From Phialophora verrucosa (Eukaryota > Ascomycota > Eurotiomycetes > Chaetothyriales > Herpotrichiellaceae), in NCBI GenBank assembly GCA_002099365.1, contig MSED01000005.1, forward strand, positions 124,001 through 188,000: a DNA stretch of 64,000 nucleotides, read 5' to 3'. The translations under genes and the position numbers were made by a program. This document shows, in pieces, positions 1 through 10,260 of the stretch (position 1 is the first letter of the stretch; every line of letters begins with the position of its first letter). A model generated the notes under the pieces. That model was not told the origin of the DNA, ran no database searches, and was given only the letters and a program-made list of their open reading frames with translations.

Positions 1-1437
1 TAGCAGCCTTGACGGGAGTACAATTCGAAGACGACCTCTGAGCCCATTCCAGGCCATACCATTACATCCACCTGCAGGATGCTAAGAAGGCGAGACACGG
101 AACCATCGTGCGCCTGCGAGTCTGTGTTAGCCTAAAGCAGTACTAACGGGTACAGGCACAATTAACAACGCGAGAGACACCGTGGCCACGCGCAGAGTGG
201 GAGAACTCACAACATTATGTCGGTAGATTACTGGAGAGGTGGAATTCATCGCATCGCGGAGGTTCTGCGCCAGCTCTGCCATGTAGATCCCGAAGCTGGC
301 CGCGGACGCAAGCAGTGACGAGGGACTGTCTCGGTAGATGAAGGAGTATTCATATTGACCTCTCCGGAACACTGCTTCGGCGTCCGCTTGAGTGATGCAG
401 TTGGATGAATTGCCAATTTGGCACGGAAGCGGCTTCTGGTGACAGAGGCGTGCGGACAGATTGTCGAAGTAATGATCGAACCAATTGTGCCACCCTGAAT
501 CACTAGAGTTCACCCCACTCACAGAATCAAGTTTGGCGAACAGAGGAACCGAGTCGTTGAGGTGCAAGGTCCAGTTTGCAGTGTCACTGCCCACTCCGTA
601 CGACGAGTAGAGGTCGCTCGCTGCGGAGCATGTGTACGCCGGCTCAAGACTATCGATGCTGTCGGGCTGAATGAGCACGGACACCGGCAGGTCGCGAAGG
701 CCAGGATATTGTCCCTCCACGATTTGGCCTGCAACCTGCGAGGTAATGACATTATTGGTCACACGGTACTTGACTGCCGAGGAGTTGTAGGAGGACGGGA
801 TGAAGTTGAGTAAGTCGTGGTAAACACCAAAGATATCTCGGCCGTGTTGTCGAGAGTCGTTCAGACCTGAGCCAGTAATCTGCGGGAATTGGCACGACCC
901 ATTGAACCCTTCCGGTGCCAAAGGGTTGGAAGGGGAAGTGAAGACTTGCCAGTTCACCTGAGCCGATGATCCATCAGGTCGCGGGACGCCATAGTAGAAC
1001 AGCGCTTCGTCGTCACAGTCCCAGGCGTAAGACTCGCGCGGAAAGGCGTTGGACGCGTATGGTGTTCGCTTGTGATGCCGGTGGATCTAGGAATTGTCAG
1101 CCGGAGGGCTCGTGAAGAAAAGGTCACTACATACAATCTCGACATATTCGAGGGTATATTCCGGAGAAACAGGAGGATACTCTTTGGCCCTGACGTGTGG
1201 CATATTGCACCAATTATAAGTGCTGTATGATGTTGACGCGGGCGTGATTGATGAGTTGAAAACGAAGCCATCGATCCCTGTGCCATTCACGACATATTCC
1301 AGATTGTTGATATTCGTGTCGTTGGGTGGATGCCATGCCAGATTCACACGTGGGGAGGATTGAGAGCAATTAGACTGGGCCACAACCTGGTAGGTTAATG
1401 AGCCCATCAGTAGCACATCGCGCAGTCGTTGGACCAT
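1..1437 (-). CDS. Histidine acid phosphatase family protein, secreted (partial, 3' end outside window)
   Basis: A secreted histidine-phosphatase-superfamily enzyme, expected to hydrolyse phosphomonoesters outside the cell or at the wall. I read three exons: 1437-1135, 1086-211 and 113 to beyond base 1, with introns 1134-1087 (48 nt) and 210-114 (97 nt). Splicing the first intron creates the N-terminal catalytic motif HRHHKRTPYA. Splicing the second restores the C-terminal motif RHNVAHDG with its His-Asp pair. The start at 1437 was chosen because it begins a signal peptide (MVQRLRDVLLMGSLTYQVVA); in-frame ATGs further upstream give no signal sequence. Many N-x-S/T sites fit a glycoprotein. About 430 codons are present and the reading frame is still open at base 1. 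The core motif departs from the classic RHGxRxP, as in a fungal subfamily of these phosphatases. Family assignment is firm; the substrate is unknown. Confidence 0.85.
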
Positions 1438-1846
1438 TGTGTTCTGGTAGAGCTGAGAAGTAAGGGCATCGAACGAGGTCAACAAGTAGGTGACCAGCCC
1501 TGAAAAGATGGGAGAGGGGTGGGTGCTCTGCATGATAAAGGTTACATTGTCGCGGAGCTCAACCTCCTCCCAGCAACGCACGTTGCCGGTAGAGGGTTGC
1601 TGTTTACGACTGCATCGTAGCGCCGGGAGAAGAGTTACCTAGTGAGTCCATGGGACATGCTCGACAACGCAGAAGGTTGCCGTCGCTTCGCACGTGGTGA
1701 GTTTCGGGGGAATTTTAGAAGTCAATGTCGTTGGTGGCCTTCTGCTGGTCAAAACACGTGCAGGGCTGCGATTAATGACTGGATGATGGACCGTAGCGCG
1801 GAGCGAAGCCGGAGTGGCAGAGGGGCGAGATCTTATCTTATCTCCG

Positions 1847-1854
1847 TGACGTCA
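1847..1854. promoter_or_regulatory. CRE-like palindrome TGACGTCA
   Basis: A perfect 8-bp TGACGTCA lies in the divergent promoter region, about 410 bp from the phosphatase start and 380 bp from the aldehyde dehydrogenase start. This is the consensus for CREB/ATF-type bZIP factors. Function is inferred from the word and its position only. Confidence 0.4.
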
Positions 1855-2147
1855 TGAAGCAACAAGATCCCCCGCGAGCGGGGCAGCCTCGGCTATCCGA
1901 GAATGGAAATTGTGTGCGGGGTTCGTAAGCCTTCGTGGCCTTCATATGAATGTATGCTGACAGCAGTCGTCAGAAGGAGAGTGAGAGCTGGATGGAATAG
2001 GTCCGTGAGCTGGTCCACAGACAGAGATTTCACCAGTATCTTGATTCCGCCTCTGTTCGGAATCGACGGAAAGAGCCATAGCCCAAGTGTTGCTTTCGCG
2101 CCCCAGGCCGGGTTAAGAGAAGTAGTTGCCCTCTCCGCCACGAGCGT

Positions 2148-2154
2148 TATAAGG
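2148..2154 (+). promoter_or_regulatory. TATA-like box of the aldehyde dehydrogenase gene
   Basis: TTATAAG lies about 85 bp upstream of the ATG at 2235, a usual distance for a fungal core promoter. Position-based inference only. Confidence 0.4.
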
Positions 2155-2234
2155 AGCGCGATTCCATTCCACCATTCCACCTCATAAGTGTTTTCCCGAG
2201 GCCTGTCCTAGTCTCAAAAGTCAGGAAAAAAACC

Positions 2235-3799
2235 ATGGCATACCAGACCAACCTCTTCATCAATGGCGAGGTAGGACATCCAACCCCCCTCCCTCCGATA
2301 GTGAACATCCCTTTTGACTTGGCTAGTACGTCAAATCGTCTTCGGGGGAGACGCTGTCCATCTACAACCCGAACGATGACACTCTTGTCACAGACAAAGT
2401 GCAAGTGGCCTCAGAGGCAGATGTCGATCGAGCCGTTGCAGCTGCCAAGGCTGCATTTCCAGGCTGGTCGTCGACGCCGGGCGCGAAGCGAGCAAGCATC
2501 ATGAACAAGTTTGCGGATCTTCTCGATGCGAATGCTGAGCGCATCGCGAAGATGGAGACTCTCTGCATGGGCCAACCTATCACGCTAGCTAAGGGGTTTG
2601 TCCATGGCCCAGCTGCAACGTGGCGGTATTACGCCGGCTTTGCGGGTAAAATTGCAGGTGAAAGCTACCCACCTGAAGGAGACGGTTCATACAAGATTGT
2701 CGCGTACGAGCCGCTCGGAGTCTGCGCCGGTATTGCTGCATGGAATGGCACCCACGCATTAGCCGCTTGGAAGATGGCTGCGGCCCTTGCGGCAGGGAAC
2801 ACCTTCGTCTTCAAGCCGAGCGAGAAGTCACCGTTGGGTGCTTGCCTGTATGGAGAACTAATCAATGAGGCCGGATTCCCTCCTGGTGTGATCAACGTGG
2901 TTGTTGGCGCAGCGCCTGTTGGTGCGATGCTAGCATCTCACATGCAGATCTCCAAGATTGCCTTTACGGGATCAGCTGCTGGTGGCCGCGCTGTAACCAT
3001 AGCCGCGGCTAAGAGCAACATGAAGCATGTCTCGCTCGAACTGGGAGGCAAATCCCCTGCTCTTATTTTCGACGATGCCGACCTAGAGAACGCGCTTTTG
3101 CACAACTCCACCGGCTTCCTGCGGAACTCCGGCCAGGTGTGCTTCGCCTCTTCCCGGGTCTTCGTCCAAGAGGGCATTGCTCCCAAGTTCATCGAAGGCA
3201 TCAAGAAGGCTTTCGAGGACGCGGCGAAGAAGATGGGCGACCCCTCATTGGCAGAGACTGCTTTCGGCCCATTGGCTGATAAGAAGCAATTCGATCGCGT
3301 TATGAGTTTCCTGAACGATGGGAAGGCTGAGGGCATCCAGGTCTTGGCTGGCGGGGATCGGTTGGGTGCAAAGGGGACGTTCGTGCAACCTACCGTGCTT
3401 CTCAATCCTGATGTCAAGAGCCGCGTTTACACGGATGAGATTTTCGGACCCGTGATATCCGTCAGGACTTTCAAGACGGAGGAAGAGGTGATAGCGTTGG
3501 CAAATGACACGACCTATGGCCTGGGATGTAAGTGAGGGCTCCCTCAGCAATCTTCCCGCCTGCTAACCTCTGCAGCGTCGGTCTTTACCGCGGATATCGC
3601 CCGAGCTTTACGCGTCGCATCGAAGATTGAAGCTGGAAACGTGGGAGTCAACCAGGCCTACAAGGTATCGCCGCAGACGCCTTTTGGAGGCTACAAGCAG
3701 TCTGGCCATGGCCGAGAGAGCGGTTACGAGGGGCTGAGAGGTTACCTCCAAGCGAAGACCATTACCATCAACATGGACTTGCCCCCAAAGAAGGCATGA
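2235..3799 (+). CDS. NAD(P)-dependent aldehyde dehydrogenase
   Basis: Oxidises an aldehyde to the acid using NAD(P)+. Three exons, 2235-2270, 2327-3527 and 3576-3799, are separated by introns 2271-2326 (56 nt) and 3528-3575 (48 nt, with a TGCTAAC branch site). Together they encode about 486 aa, the usual length of the family. Visible family landmarks are the cofactor and oxyanion region AAWNGTHALAAWK, the catalytic glutamate in SLELGGKSP, the nucleophilic cysteine in SGQVCFASSR, the EIFGPV motif and the C-terminal TPFGGYKQSGHGRESG. No signal or organelle sequence is seen, so it is probably cytosolic. It lies 822 bp upstream of, and on the same strand as, an FAD monooxygenase, so the two could act on one aromatic or aliphatic substrate. 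The exact aldehyde cannot be told from sequence. Confidence 0.93.
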
Positions 3800-4621
3800 A
3801 TCCCAAAAATAGCCATTTCAAAGTGAAATGATGGTTTAACAGACAGAGTTCGTAAACCCTTCGCTCAACTATGTACTTTAGCTAAAAGCAGCAATCAAAC
3901 GAGGTATGCCGTCTAACTAATTGGCATACGCGGAGCCATGGAGAAAGCCCTGATTGCACATCAGCTACACACCCATCAGAGTGACTTTCGAAGACCATTC
4001 CACTTGGCCCGAATTCTTGGGGCACTCCACGGATCAGCGGTCGTCTGGCCTTCGTGGCCTCGGAAGAGACAATCGGTTCGGAGCAGATTGATAGCATAAT
4101 CTCAGAGACAGTTCGAGAAGAATGATCACAAAAGTTTGATAGCAATAGGATACTGCATGTCTTGCAATACGAGCTCATCTCAGCCTCGTACCCATCCCAC
4201 GATTCCATGGTCACCAGAGCCACGCGTTCCCGATGGGTCAAGATGATTGTGAAATTCACACTTGCACTCGCGAAGGACGCCCTGCGTCTCGGCGCCGACA
4301 GCTGCTGAATGGACATTAGACCAGATGCTCAGACAGTCCACCGTAGAGTTTGCCGAGACGGCCAAACCAGCTGACGACCCCGGCGTAACTGGGGATTCCT
4401 AAATGCCGTGGCTTGGCACTTTCGGTAGATGAAGATTCTTCTACCGTTGTGGCCGAATGGGCTATTGGTCCCAAGGAGAGGCGGCTTCTCGGTGCGACGT
4501 GTTGTCCCTGCCCAGAGACAAATGGCCGTCTCAGGGTCTGGTCACGGTCCATTTCTTCAGATAAGATGCTGGCCGAGGTCAGGATGGCAAGGAAATTCCA
4601 TGCCCCGGACCTTCCCTCAAA
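3800..4621. other. Intergenic region with possible decayed coding sequence
   Basis: No intact gene supported. On the plus strand an open stretch from 3985 to 4305 is broken by one TGA at 4123-4125, and a 144-codon frame is open on the minus strand (3882-4316). Neither shows a recognised motif. The last few hundred bases should include the promoter of the monooxygenase gene that starts at 4622. Confidence 0.35.
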
Positions 4622-6193
4622 ATGAGTAGTACTTCTCATTTCAAAGTCATAATTGTTGGAGCCGGCCTCGGGGGCCTGTCATGTGCTATAGCATGTCGGA
4701 GTCAAGGACTAGACGTCCTGATCGTGGAGAAGGCTCCAGCTATTAGTGCAGTAGGAAGGATTTGTCACAACGACGGGAGGTCTACTGATCGACTGAACAG
4801 GTTGGAGCTGGTATACAAATACCGCCAAATGCGTGCAAGGTTCTGCGGCGCTACGGGATTCTCCATCTTTTCGAAAAGCCGGCAACCCAGCTAGAGTGGC
4901 ATGATATGAGACGCTATCAGGATGGCGCGCTTTTGGCGTCAAGGCCTGTTGGCGAGCAGTTCATCAAGCAGATGGGGGAGCCGTGGATGTAGGCCGCGAC
5001 CCTAAGGGCTGCCCCAAGCATATGGTTGACGGCCTACAGGGTTATCCATCGCCAGGACTACCATGCAATCCTGTTAGAGGAGGCGCAGCGGCTGGGAGTT
5101 GAGATCAGGTTGAATTCTGATGTCGTGAAGCTGGATTTTGATCGAACGGAGGTAATTCTGTCTGATGGCCAGGTCTTTAAAGGGGACGTCATCGTTGGTG
5201 CCGATGGTAGGCCGGTTCTGGGCATCCTTGTGTTCGCTGCTGGCTATTGACATTGTTCAGGACTGTGGTCGTCTACGCGAGATGCCATTTTAGGTCGTTC
5301 ATCGCCACCCGTCGAAACTGGCGATCTTGCTTACCGGGCGACTTTCTCCCGCAGACAGTTACTCGAGCTGAACGACCACCGGGTGAATGACCTGTGTGCC
5401 GGCAAAAAGGTGACCATCTGGATGGGTCCGGACAAGCATTGCGTCTTTTACCCGCTGCGCGGTGGTACAGAGTTTAATCTCGTCTTGATACGTCCAGACA
5501 ATCTACCTGTAGGTGCAAGGGCGGTGAAAGGGGATCTCAATGAGATGAGATTGACATTTGAGGGTTGGGACGAGATGTGAGACACCAGCACCGCTCATGA
5601 AGGTCTTATGCTGACCGAATTCAGCTTGGTCAAACTAATCTCTTGCATCTCCTCGGTATTGAAGTGGAAGCTTTGTCATCATCAAGAGCTGGAGAGGTGG
5701 ACAAGAGTAGGTTACGTTGATGTACTCCAGCTCGAACTGACGTCCCGAGCAGGATCACGTTGTGTTGCTGGGCGACTCCTGCCACCCGACACTTCCATAC
5801 CAAGCGCAAGGGGCAGCCATGGCAGTCGAAGACGGCGCGGTGCTGGGGTATCTTCTGGGACAGGTTGTGCGAAAATCGTCCTTGGCAAGGGTCGCCACTT
5901 CAGAGGATCGCATACCTGAAGTGCTAGCCTTGTATGAGAGGTTGAGAAAGTCTAGGACAACGGTCAACGTCTTGGGAGCTGTTGCCAATAGGAAGTTCTT
6001 CCACCTTCACGATGGAGAGGAGCAGCAAGAGAGAGACGCTGCACTCGCAGAACTCGACTGGTTCCATGGGCAAGCGAAGTGGAAATGGGTAGATAGCCGC
6101 TACCAGCAAGACTTGCTGGGGTTCGACGCGTGGAGCGATGCAGGTTTCGCTTTTGAACAATGGTGGACAGAGCGAGAGAGTGCGAAGCTATGA
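4622..6193 (+). CDS. FAD-dependent monooxygenase, salicylate hydroxylase type
   Basis: A class A flavoprotein hydroxylase: FAD is reduced by NAD(P)H and one oxygen atom is inserted, typically on an aromatic ring. I read six exons (4622-4750, 4801-4988, 5040-5206, 5261-5576, 5625-5706, 5753-6193) with five introns of 46-54 nt, all keeping frame, giving 440 aa. The fragmentation hides the gene from simple ORF calling. Seen motifs are the N-terminal Rossmann IIVGAGLGGLSCAIA, then VGAGIQIPPNA after intron 1, the PW-VIHRQDYH segment across intron 2, the VGADG-LWSSTR motif across intron 3 and the second FAD motif LLGDSCHPTLPYQAQGAAMA in the last exon. No signal peptide is seen. The adjacent aldehyde dehydrogenase suggests a shared catabolic role. 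The substrate is not determinable; salicylate is only the family archetype. Confidence 0.9.
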
Positions 6194-6906
6194 TTTTGAG
6201 CGCGATCGACAACGATGGCAAAGGATGGCAGCAGGCTAAGACAGGAGCGCAGATATTACGGTCGGTATGTGAATGGTTGCAGAGAACCATGGTCAGGCAT
6301 CGACAACGTCGAATGAGACACCGAGCTCTGCTGGACTCTGTTGAATGCAATGATCACCAAATGCGATAAGACTTTGTCGGTGACATCGAACGCGCTCCAA
6401 TTTTGGAACATCCACAAATGGGCGCATAAAAGTGCCGGTTTCCGTAATGGAGCGTCAGCTAGCATCGGCGTTGCGAGAGTGGCTGCGAAAGGGCAGATAA
6501 TAAATTAATCCCCCAACCTCCTGCAAAGAATAGTGACGGAGGGAGGAGCCAGTAGGGCTAGAGTAAAGAGAGTATTACGAATATTATCAGTATTGGGTAT
6601 CTCAGGTGTATCTGTACATTGTATGGTGTGAACCGGCGTGTCTTCGTCCATATTCTTTTGTATGTCCAGGAGAGCGGCATTCCATCTCCATTAGCCACCT
6701 AAGGTGCCATTCCCGTCTTGCTGCAAAGCAAGATCACTTTTCTATTATCCATAAACCATCACATGAAGCCATGGGCGTATATGTTCCACATTAAACGTCG
6801 CAATAGTGCAAGAAGGAGGTCGTCAAACTCGGGAATCATTTCCATCGTTGTGCTCAGTTGGAAGGCCGTAGGCTCGTGACGCAGGTCTATCGGCGAATCT
6901 TTTCTG
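6194..6906. other. Convergent intergenic region
   Basis: About 0.7 kb between two convergent genes, so it should be mostly 3' UTR and terminator sequence. A short AT-rich run (ataataaattaat, near 6497) lies within it. Nothing else recognised. Confidence 0.5.
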
Positions 6907-9360
6907 CTATCGTGAAGTCGGCACAACAAGCATCTCCCGGCTGCCTGGTCTTTGCAGCCGATCGATACCAAGGTGTTCTTTTCCGTCTCGTCCCACGAAG
7001 ATGCCAAAGGCATATCTCATGCCAGCGTGCGCCTCGAGACGGCGAACTGCTCTTCGAGAGCGACGACCTTTTTCGTCTGCAACACCATCCCCGGTCAACG
7101 CCGGTGTAGTGGCAGTCGGGCCTGTAAGCCTGTCGACTAAATCTGCCTTGGTCTCGATGTTCTGCAAAGCCACGTCGCCAAGCAAAGGACTTGCGTACAG
7201 CCAACTTAGTAGGTCCGCAACGGTGTTTATGTTGTGGGGCAGGTAGCGTTTTTTCGTCGGCCAAATGATGAGGTATGAGAGCGCGTAGATGGTGACCAAG
7301 ACACAAAGAGCATAGTACCCAGGCATACTGGCGACAATCCTGACCTTGTTGTCCGAGGAGAAGAAAACAGCCGTGAATACCCCGCCAGCCAAAACTGGTA
7401 AAGACAGTGCGAGGATTGATACGAAGGTGACATAGGCTACCTTGTAATCCCTGTTGATCAAAGCCCGAGTCACGACACGAAGATGTCCATAAGCCGGATA
7501 GGAGAGCAACAACGAATGGCGTGCAGTGGCTCCGGCTGGTTGGGACAGATTGCGGAATGGCTGAACTGCGCGATAGTACATGTCGATGGGCTGCCAAGCG
7601 AGGAAGAGGAACATCCCGAGGAGCGCTGGGAGAAAGCTGTAGAGGAAGTTCGCTGGCGAGAAGCCACTTGAATCGGTCAGGGATGGGAGTTGAGGATCAA
7701 AGCCGTCTTGGACTGCTCGGTTGACAAAGCTCACAATCAGGAACGCAATGACCAGCAGGAGAGCCGCAATGATCCAGGCTAGAACGGTCGAGTCGCGCAG
7801 AAACCACGGGACCCAGCGGTATCGGACGAAAGGCGAGTGTATGTTGCGAGCAAATGCCGAGCCATAGGACAGGCGCTGAGCTTCAAGATCGCCGGACTCG
7901 GTCGCTTGGAGTACCTCTCTTGGTTTCTGAGGCGGGAATGACAATCGTTTAATAGGTGCGTATTCCTCTCCAACACCATGAAACACCTCTGGTCTTTCTG
8001 AAGTAGTAAAGAAGCCCAGACGGAGGTTTCTTGGCGGGATCTGCGTGTTTGGCTCTGGCGATATTTCGGTTTGTTCGAAATCTGAACCCACGTTGGACCG
8101 CCGAAACAAGCAGATGAGGTCTGCCAATGAAGTCGGGTCCCAAAGCAGGTTTGAGTTGCTCCGTCGGAGGCGAAAAGCGCAATACAGCAGCGCAAGGCAG
8201 AGCAGGATATACAATGCCACTAACGTCCAGCCGACGCCCCGAACGGATGTCCAGCGGAAACGAGCTGGCCCGTCGTCTGTAATCCATTGGGTCTGATACA
8301 GACACGCCAACAGAGGGACCGTAAAGTTCGTGATCCAAAAGACCAAGAAGGCGATTCCCAGCCAAGGTTCTCGATTTCGGAAGAATGTGATATCGGGCAA
8401 GACGTAGTTGGCAGGCAGGATGCGCATGTCTTGCAGGACCCAGGGATTGCGATGACCGGGACCCATGTTGTAGTATGGCAGAGATCTGTACACGGCCGCT
8501 TCGATCACAAACAGCCATAGAATCAGGAGGATGCCAATTAGTTGAGGTAGGTATTGAAATACAAAATATCGCGGTGTTGCATTTCCATCGTAGTCGAAGA
8601 GTGCGTGATTCGTGCCGGCGAATACGAGACTGAATATGAGGGCGGCAACCATTAAAAGGCATAACAGTAGGTATAGTGCAAGAATAGGCAGTCGTATTGG
8701 TAGTGGTACAAAGCCGAGTCGCATCCGAAGGTCTTTCGACAAATCAACAGGAAGCATGACCTCTTGAGGGACAGGCTTCCGTATTATCTGCGACGGCGGT
8801 CGTGGAGAGGCTGACTGCGGGAGTGGAGTTGGTAGAGATGGAGATGATGTTGGTGTTTGGGGGCTCTCTTCGGGCGCAAACGGAGGAAGAGCTGGTGATA
8901 CCGGTTGAGGCTCAATAGGATAAGCACTGTCTCTCCCTCTACCTACGACATCTTCGTCTCTTGTCAGCTGCTCAATGGCGAATCTGATGTACGGGGTATC
9001 GTCCACGCCCGGGGTTGGGGGGCTCATCTCATCGAAGCTTGAGAGCGTGCCGAGGGTTTGAGGTGCTCCATTTTGACTGCGTCTGATGTTGAGCGGTGCC
9101 GGCTGTGCGACGCCAGGTCGGGCAGGGAGGGTCATCTCGGAGTCGACAGGGTTTTGCTGTACAAGTGGGGTAGAGATTCTCGAAGGAGGTGTCTCGTAGC
9201 CTTTGCCACTGCGGGATTGTTGACTGGCGGCGTCGGAAGCATAGTCAGAAAAGTACTCGTTGGTGGCAGAGGATGACTTCAGAGAATCGGACTTGGTATA
9301 TTGAGGCGTGGCTTGCTTGACTGTGTGAATGTGAGCGTTGTTCCCGGTAACTAGGTTCAT
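6907..9360 (-). CDS. DUF3433 family multi-pass membrane protein
   Basis: An uninterrupted 817-codon gene. The first ~215 residues are disordered and rich in Ser, Pro and Thr. They are followed by clusters of hydrophobic segments arranged as two similar halves. Each half carries the fungal DUF3433 signature, seen here as LLWDPTSLADLICLF in the first half and NTVADLLSWLYASPLLGD in the second. A shorter loop rich in charged residues separates the halves, and the tail (after about residue 720) is hydrophilic. The family is fungus-specific; members include proteins compared with the Neurospora 'spray' calcium/growth phenotype, but its biochemical role is unknown. It is shorter than many two-domain members, which often exceed 1,000 aa. 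It shares a divergent upstream region with the secreted cysteine-module gene. Confidence 0.8.
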   Translation of the reverse strand: MNLVTGNNAHIHTVKQATPQYTKSDSLKSSSATNEYFSDYASDAASQQSRSGKGYETPPSRISTPLVQQNPVDSEMTLPARPGVAQPAPLNIRRSQNGAPQTLGTLSSFDEMSPPTPGVDDTPYIRFAIEQLTRDEDVVGRGRDSAYPIEPQPVSPALPPFAPEESPQTPTSSPSLPTPLPQSASPRPPSQIIRKPVPQEVMLPVDLSKDLRMRLGFVPLPIRLPILALYLLLCLLMVAALIFSLVFAGTNHALFDYDGNATPRYFVFQYLPQLIGILLILWLFVIEAAVYRSLPYYNMGPGHRNPWVLQDMRILPANYVLPDITFFRNREPWLGIAFLVFWITNFTVPLLACLYQTQWITDDGPARFRWTSVRGVGWTLVALYILLCLALLYCAFRLRRSNSNLLWDPTSLADLICLFRRSNVGSDFEQTEISPEPNTQIPPRNLRLGFFTTSERPEVFHGVGEEYAPIKRLSFPPQKPREVLQATESGDLEAQRLSYGSAFARNIHSPFVRYRWVPWFLRDSTVLAWIIAALLLVIAFLIVSFVNRAVQDGFDPQLPSLTDSSGFSPANFLYSFLPALLGMFLFLAWQPIDMYYRAVQPFRNLSQPAGATARHSLLLSYPAYGHLRVVTRALINRDYKVAYVTFVSILALSLPVLAGGVFTAVFFSSDNKVRIVASMPGYYALCVLVTIYALSYLIIWPTKKRYLPHNINTVADLLSWLYASPLLGDVALQNIETKADLVDRLTGPTATTPALTGDGVADEKGRRSRRAVRRLEAHAGMRYAFGIFVGRDGKEHLGIDRLQRPGSREMLVVPTSR

Positions 9361-10260
9361 TACTCCAGATATGCAGCATGGACAAAAAGCAGGAAGGGAC
9401 GGAATGCAAATTGACGCACGTTGATGGAGGTCGTCAAGACCATGGGCACAAGCTTCAAGTAGCCGTCGGAGAATTAAGAAGGATGAGTCGCAGGTGAGGC
9501 TGGGATGGCGCTGGTTGTGCTCGTGGTGGAGGTGAAGACGCGGTGGTTGGGGCTACAAGGATCCCCAGCCTCCCGGCAGAAACATCGAGCAACCAGAGTG
9601 AAACACATCATCAACGAAAGGCTAGTGAGATGGTAAAACTTGGATTGGCCCAGGTCTTCATTTGGAACCCAGCGAAGATCACTGAATAGCGTGGACAGCG
9701 CATCATCAGAGGCTGCTTCGTTGTGCGATTGCGTCGGGCAAGATGAGGATCATGTCCCGGAGGAGGCACCGAGCCTCGAGCCTCGCTCTAATCCGTTTAT
9801 GGTCTAGCGCAGCCTTCCACCTCAGCCGCTCCCATCCCCATCGCATCCTTTCTCGAAGCTCGACGCTGTCCCGTAGATGGGTATACAGGCAGCATGCCAT
9901 GCTTCTTGTTGCGAAGCTCTCTTCTCACGCTGCAGCTTGTCTCCAAGCCTTGTGCAAGTCAAAGGCATAGGAATCGCAACGGAGGTGAAGTGTGTTAACA
10001 AATCATGCAAACCTCGGCCTCGCTGTTGCACACTTTAGTACGGCAACATGGGATCAGGTAGGCGCACTTTGAGGCAGCTGCCATACGGGGTGTGGCAGTA
10101 TCTCTTCGAGAACTTCACCTTCGTCATTTATCTTCTTATCGTCAATTCTTTTAACGCGGAGCCCTCTATCATTGAATATCACTTAGACTTCCTATTGCCA
10201 ATCATTCTTACTGCACTTCTACTTTCCTGAACCTCCAGACAGCGCAAGCGTTCAGCAAAG
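9361..10260. other. Divergent intergenic region
   Basis: 0.9 kb between the DUF3433 gene (minus) and the secreted cysteine-module gene (plus), expected to hold both promoters. No open frame here looks coding and no repeat was seen. Confidence 0.5.

Larger units (their letters stand above)
1438..2234. other. Divergent intergenic region, phosphatase/aldehyde dehydrogenase
   Basis: About 0.8 kb between two divergently transcribed genes, so it should hold both promoters. It contains a CRE-like palindrome at 1847-1854, GATA-type words just upstream (cttatctta around 1832-1840) and a TATA-like box near 2148. Short open frames here have no recognisable content. Confidence 0.6.
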
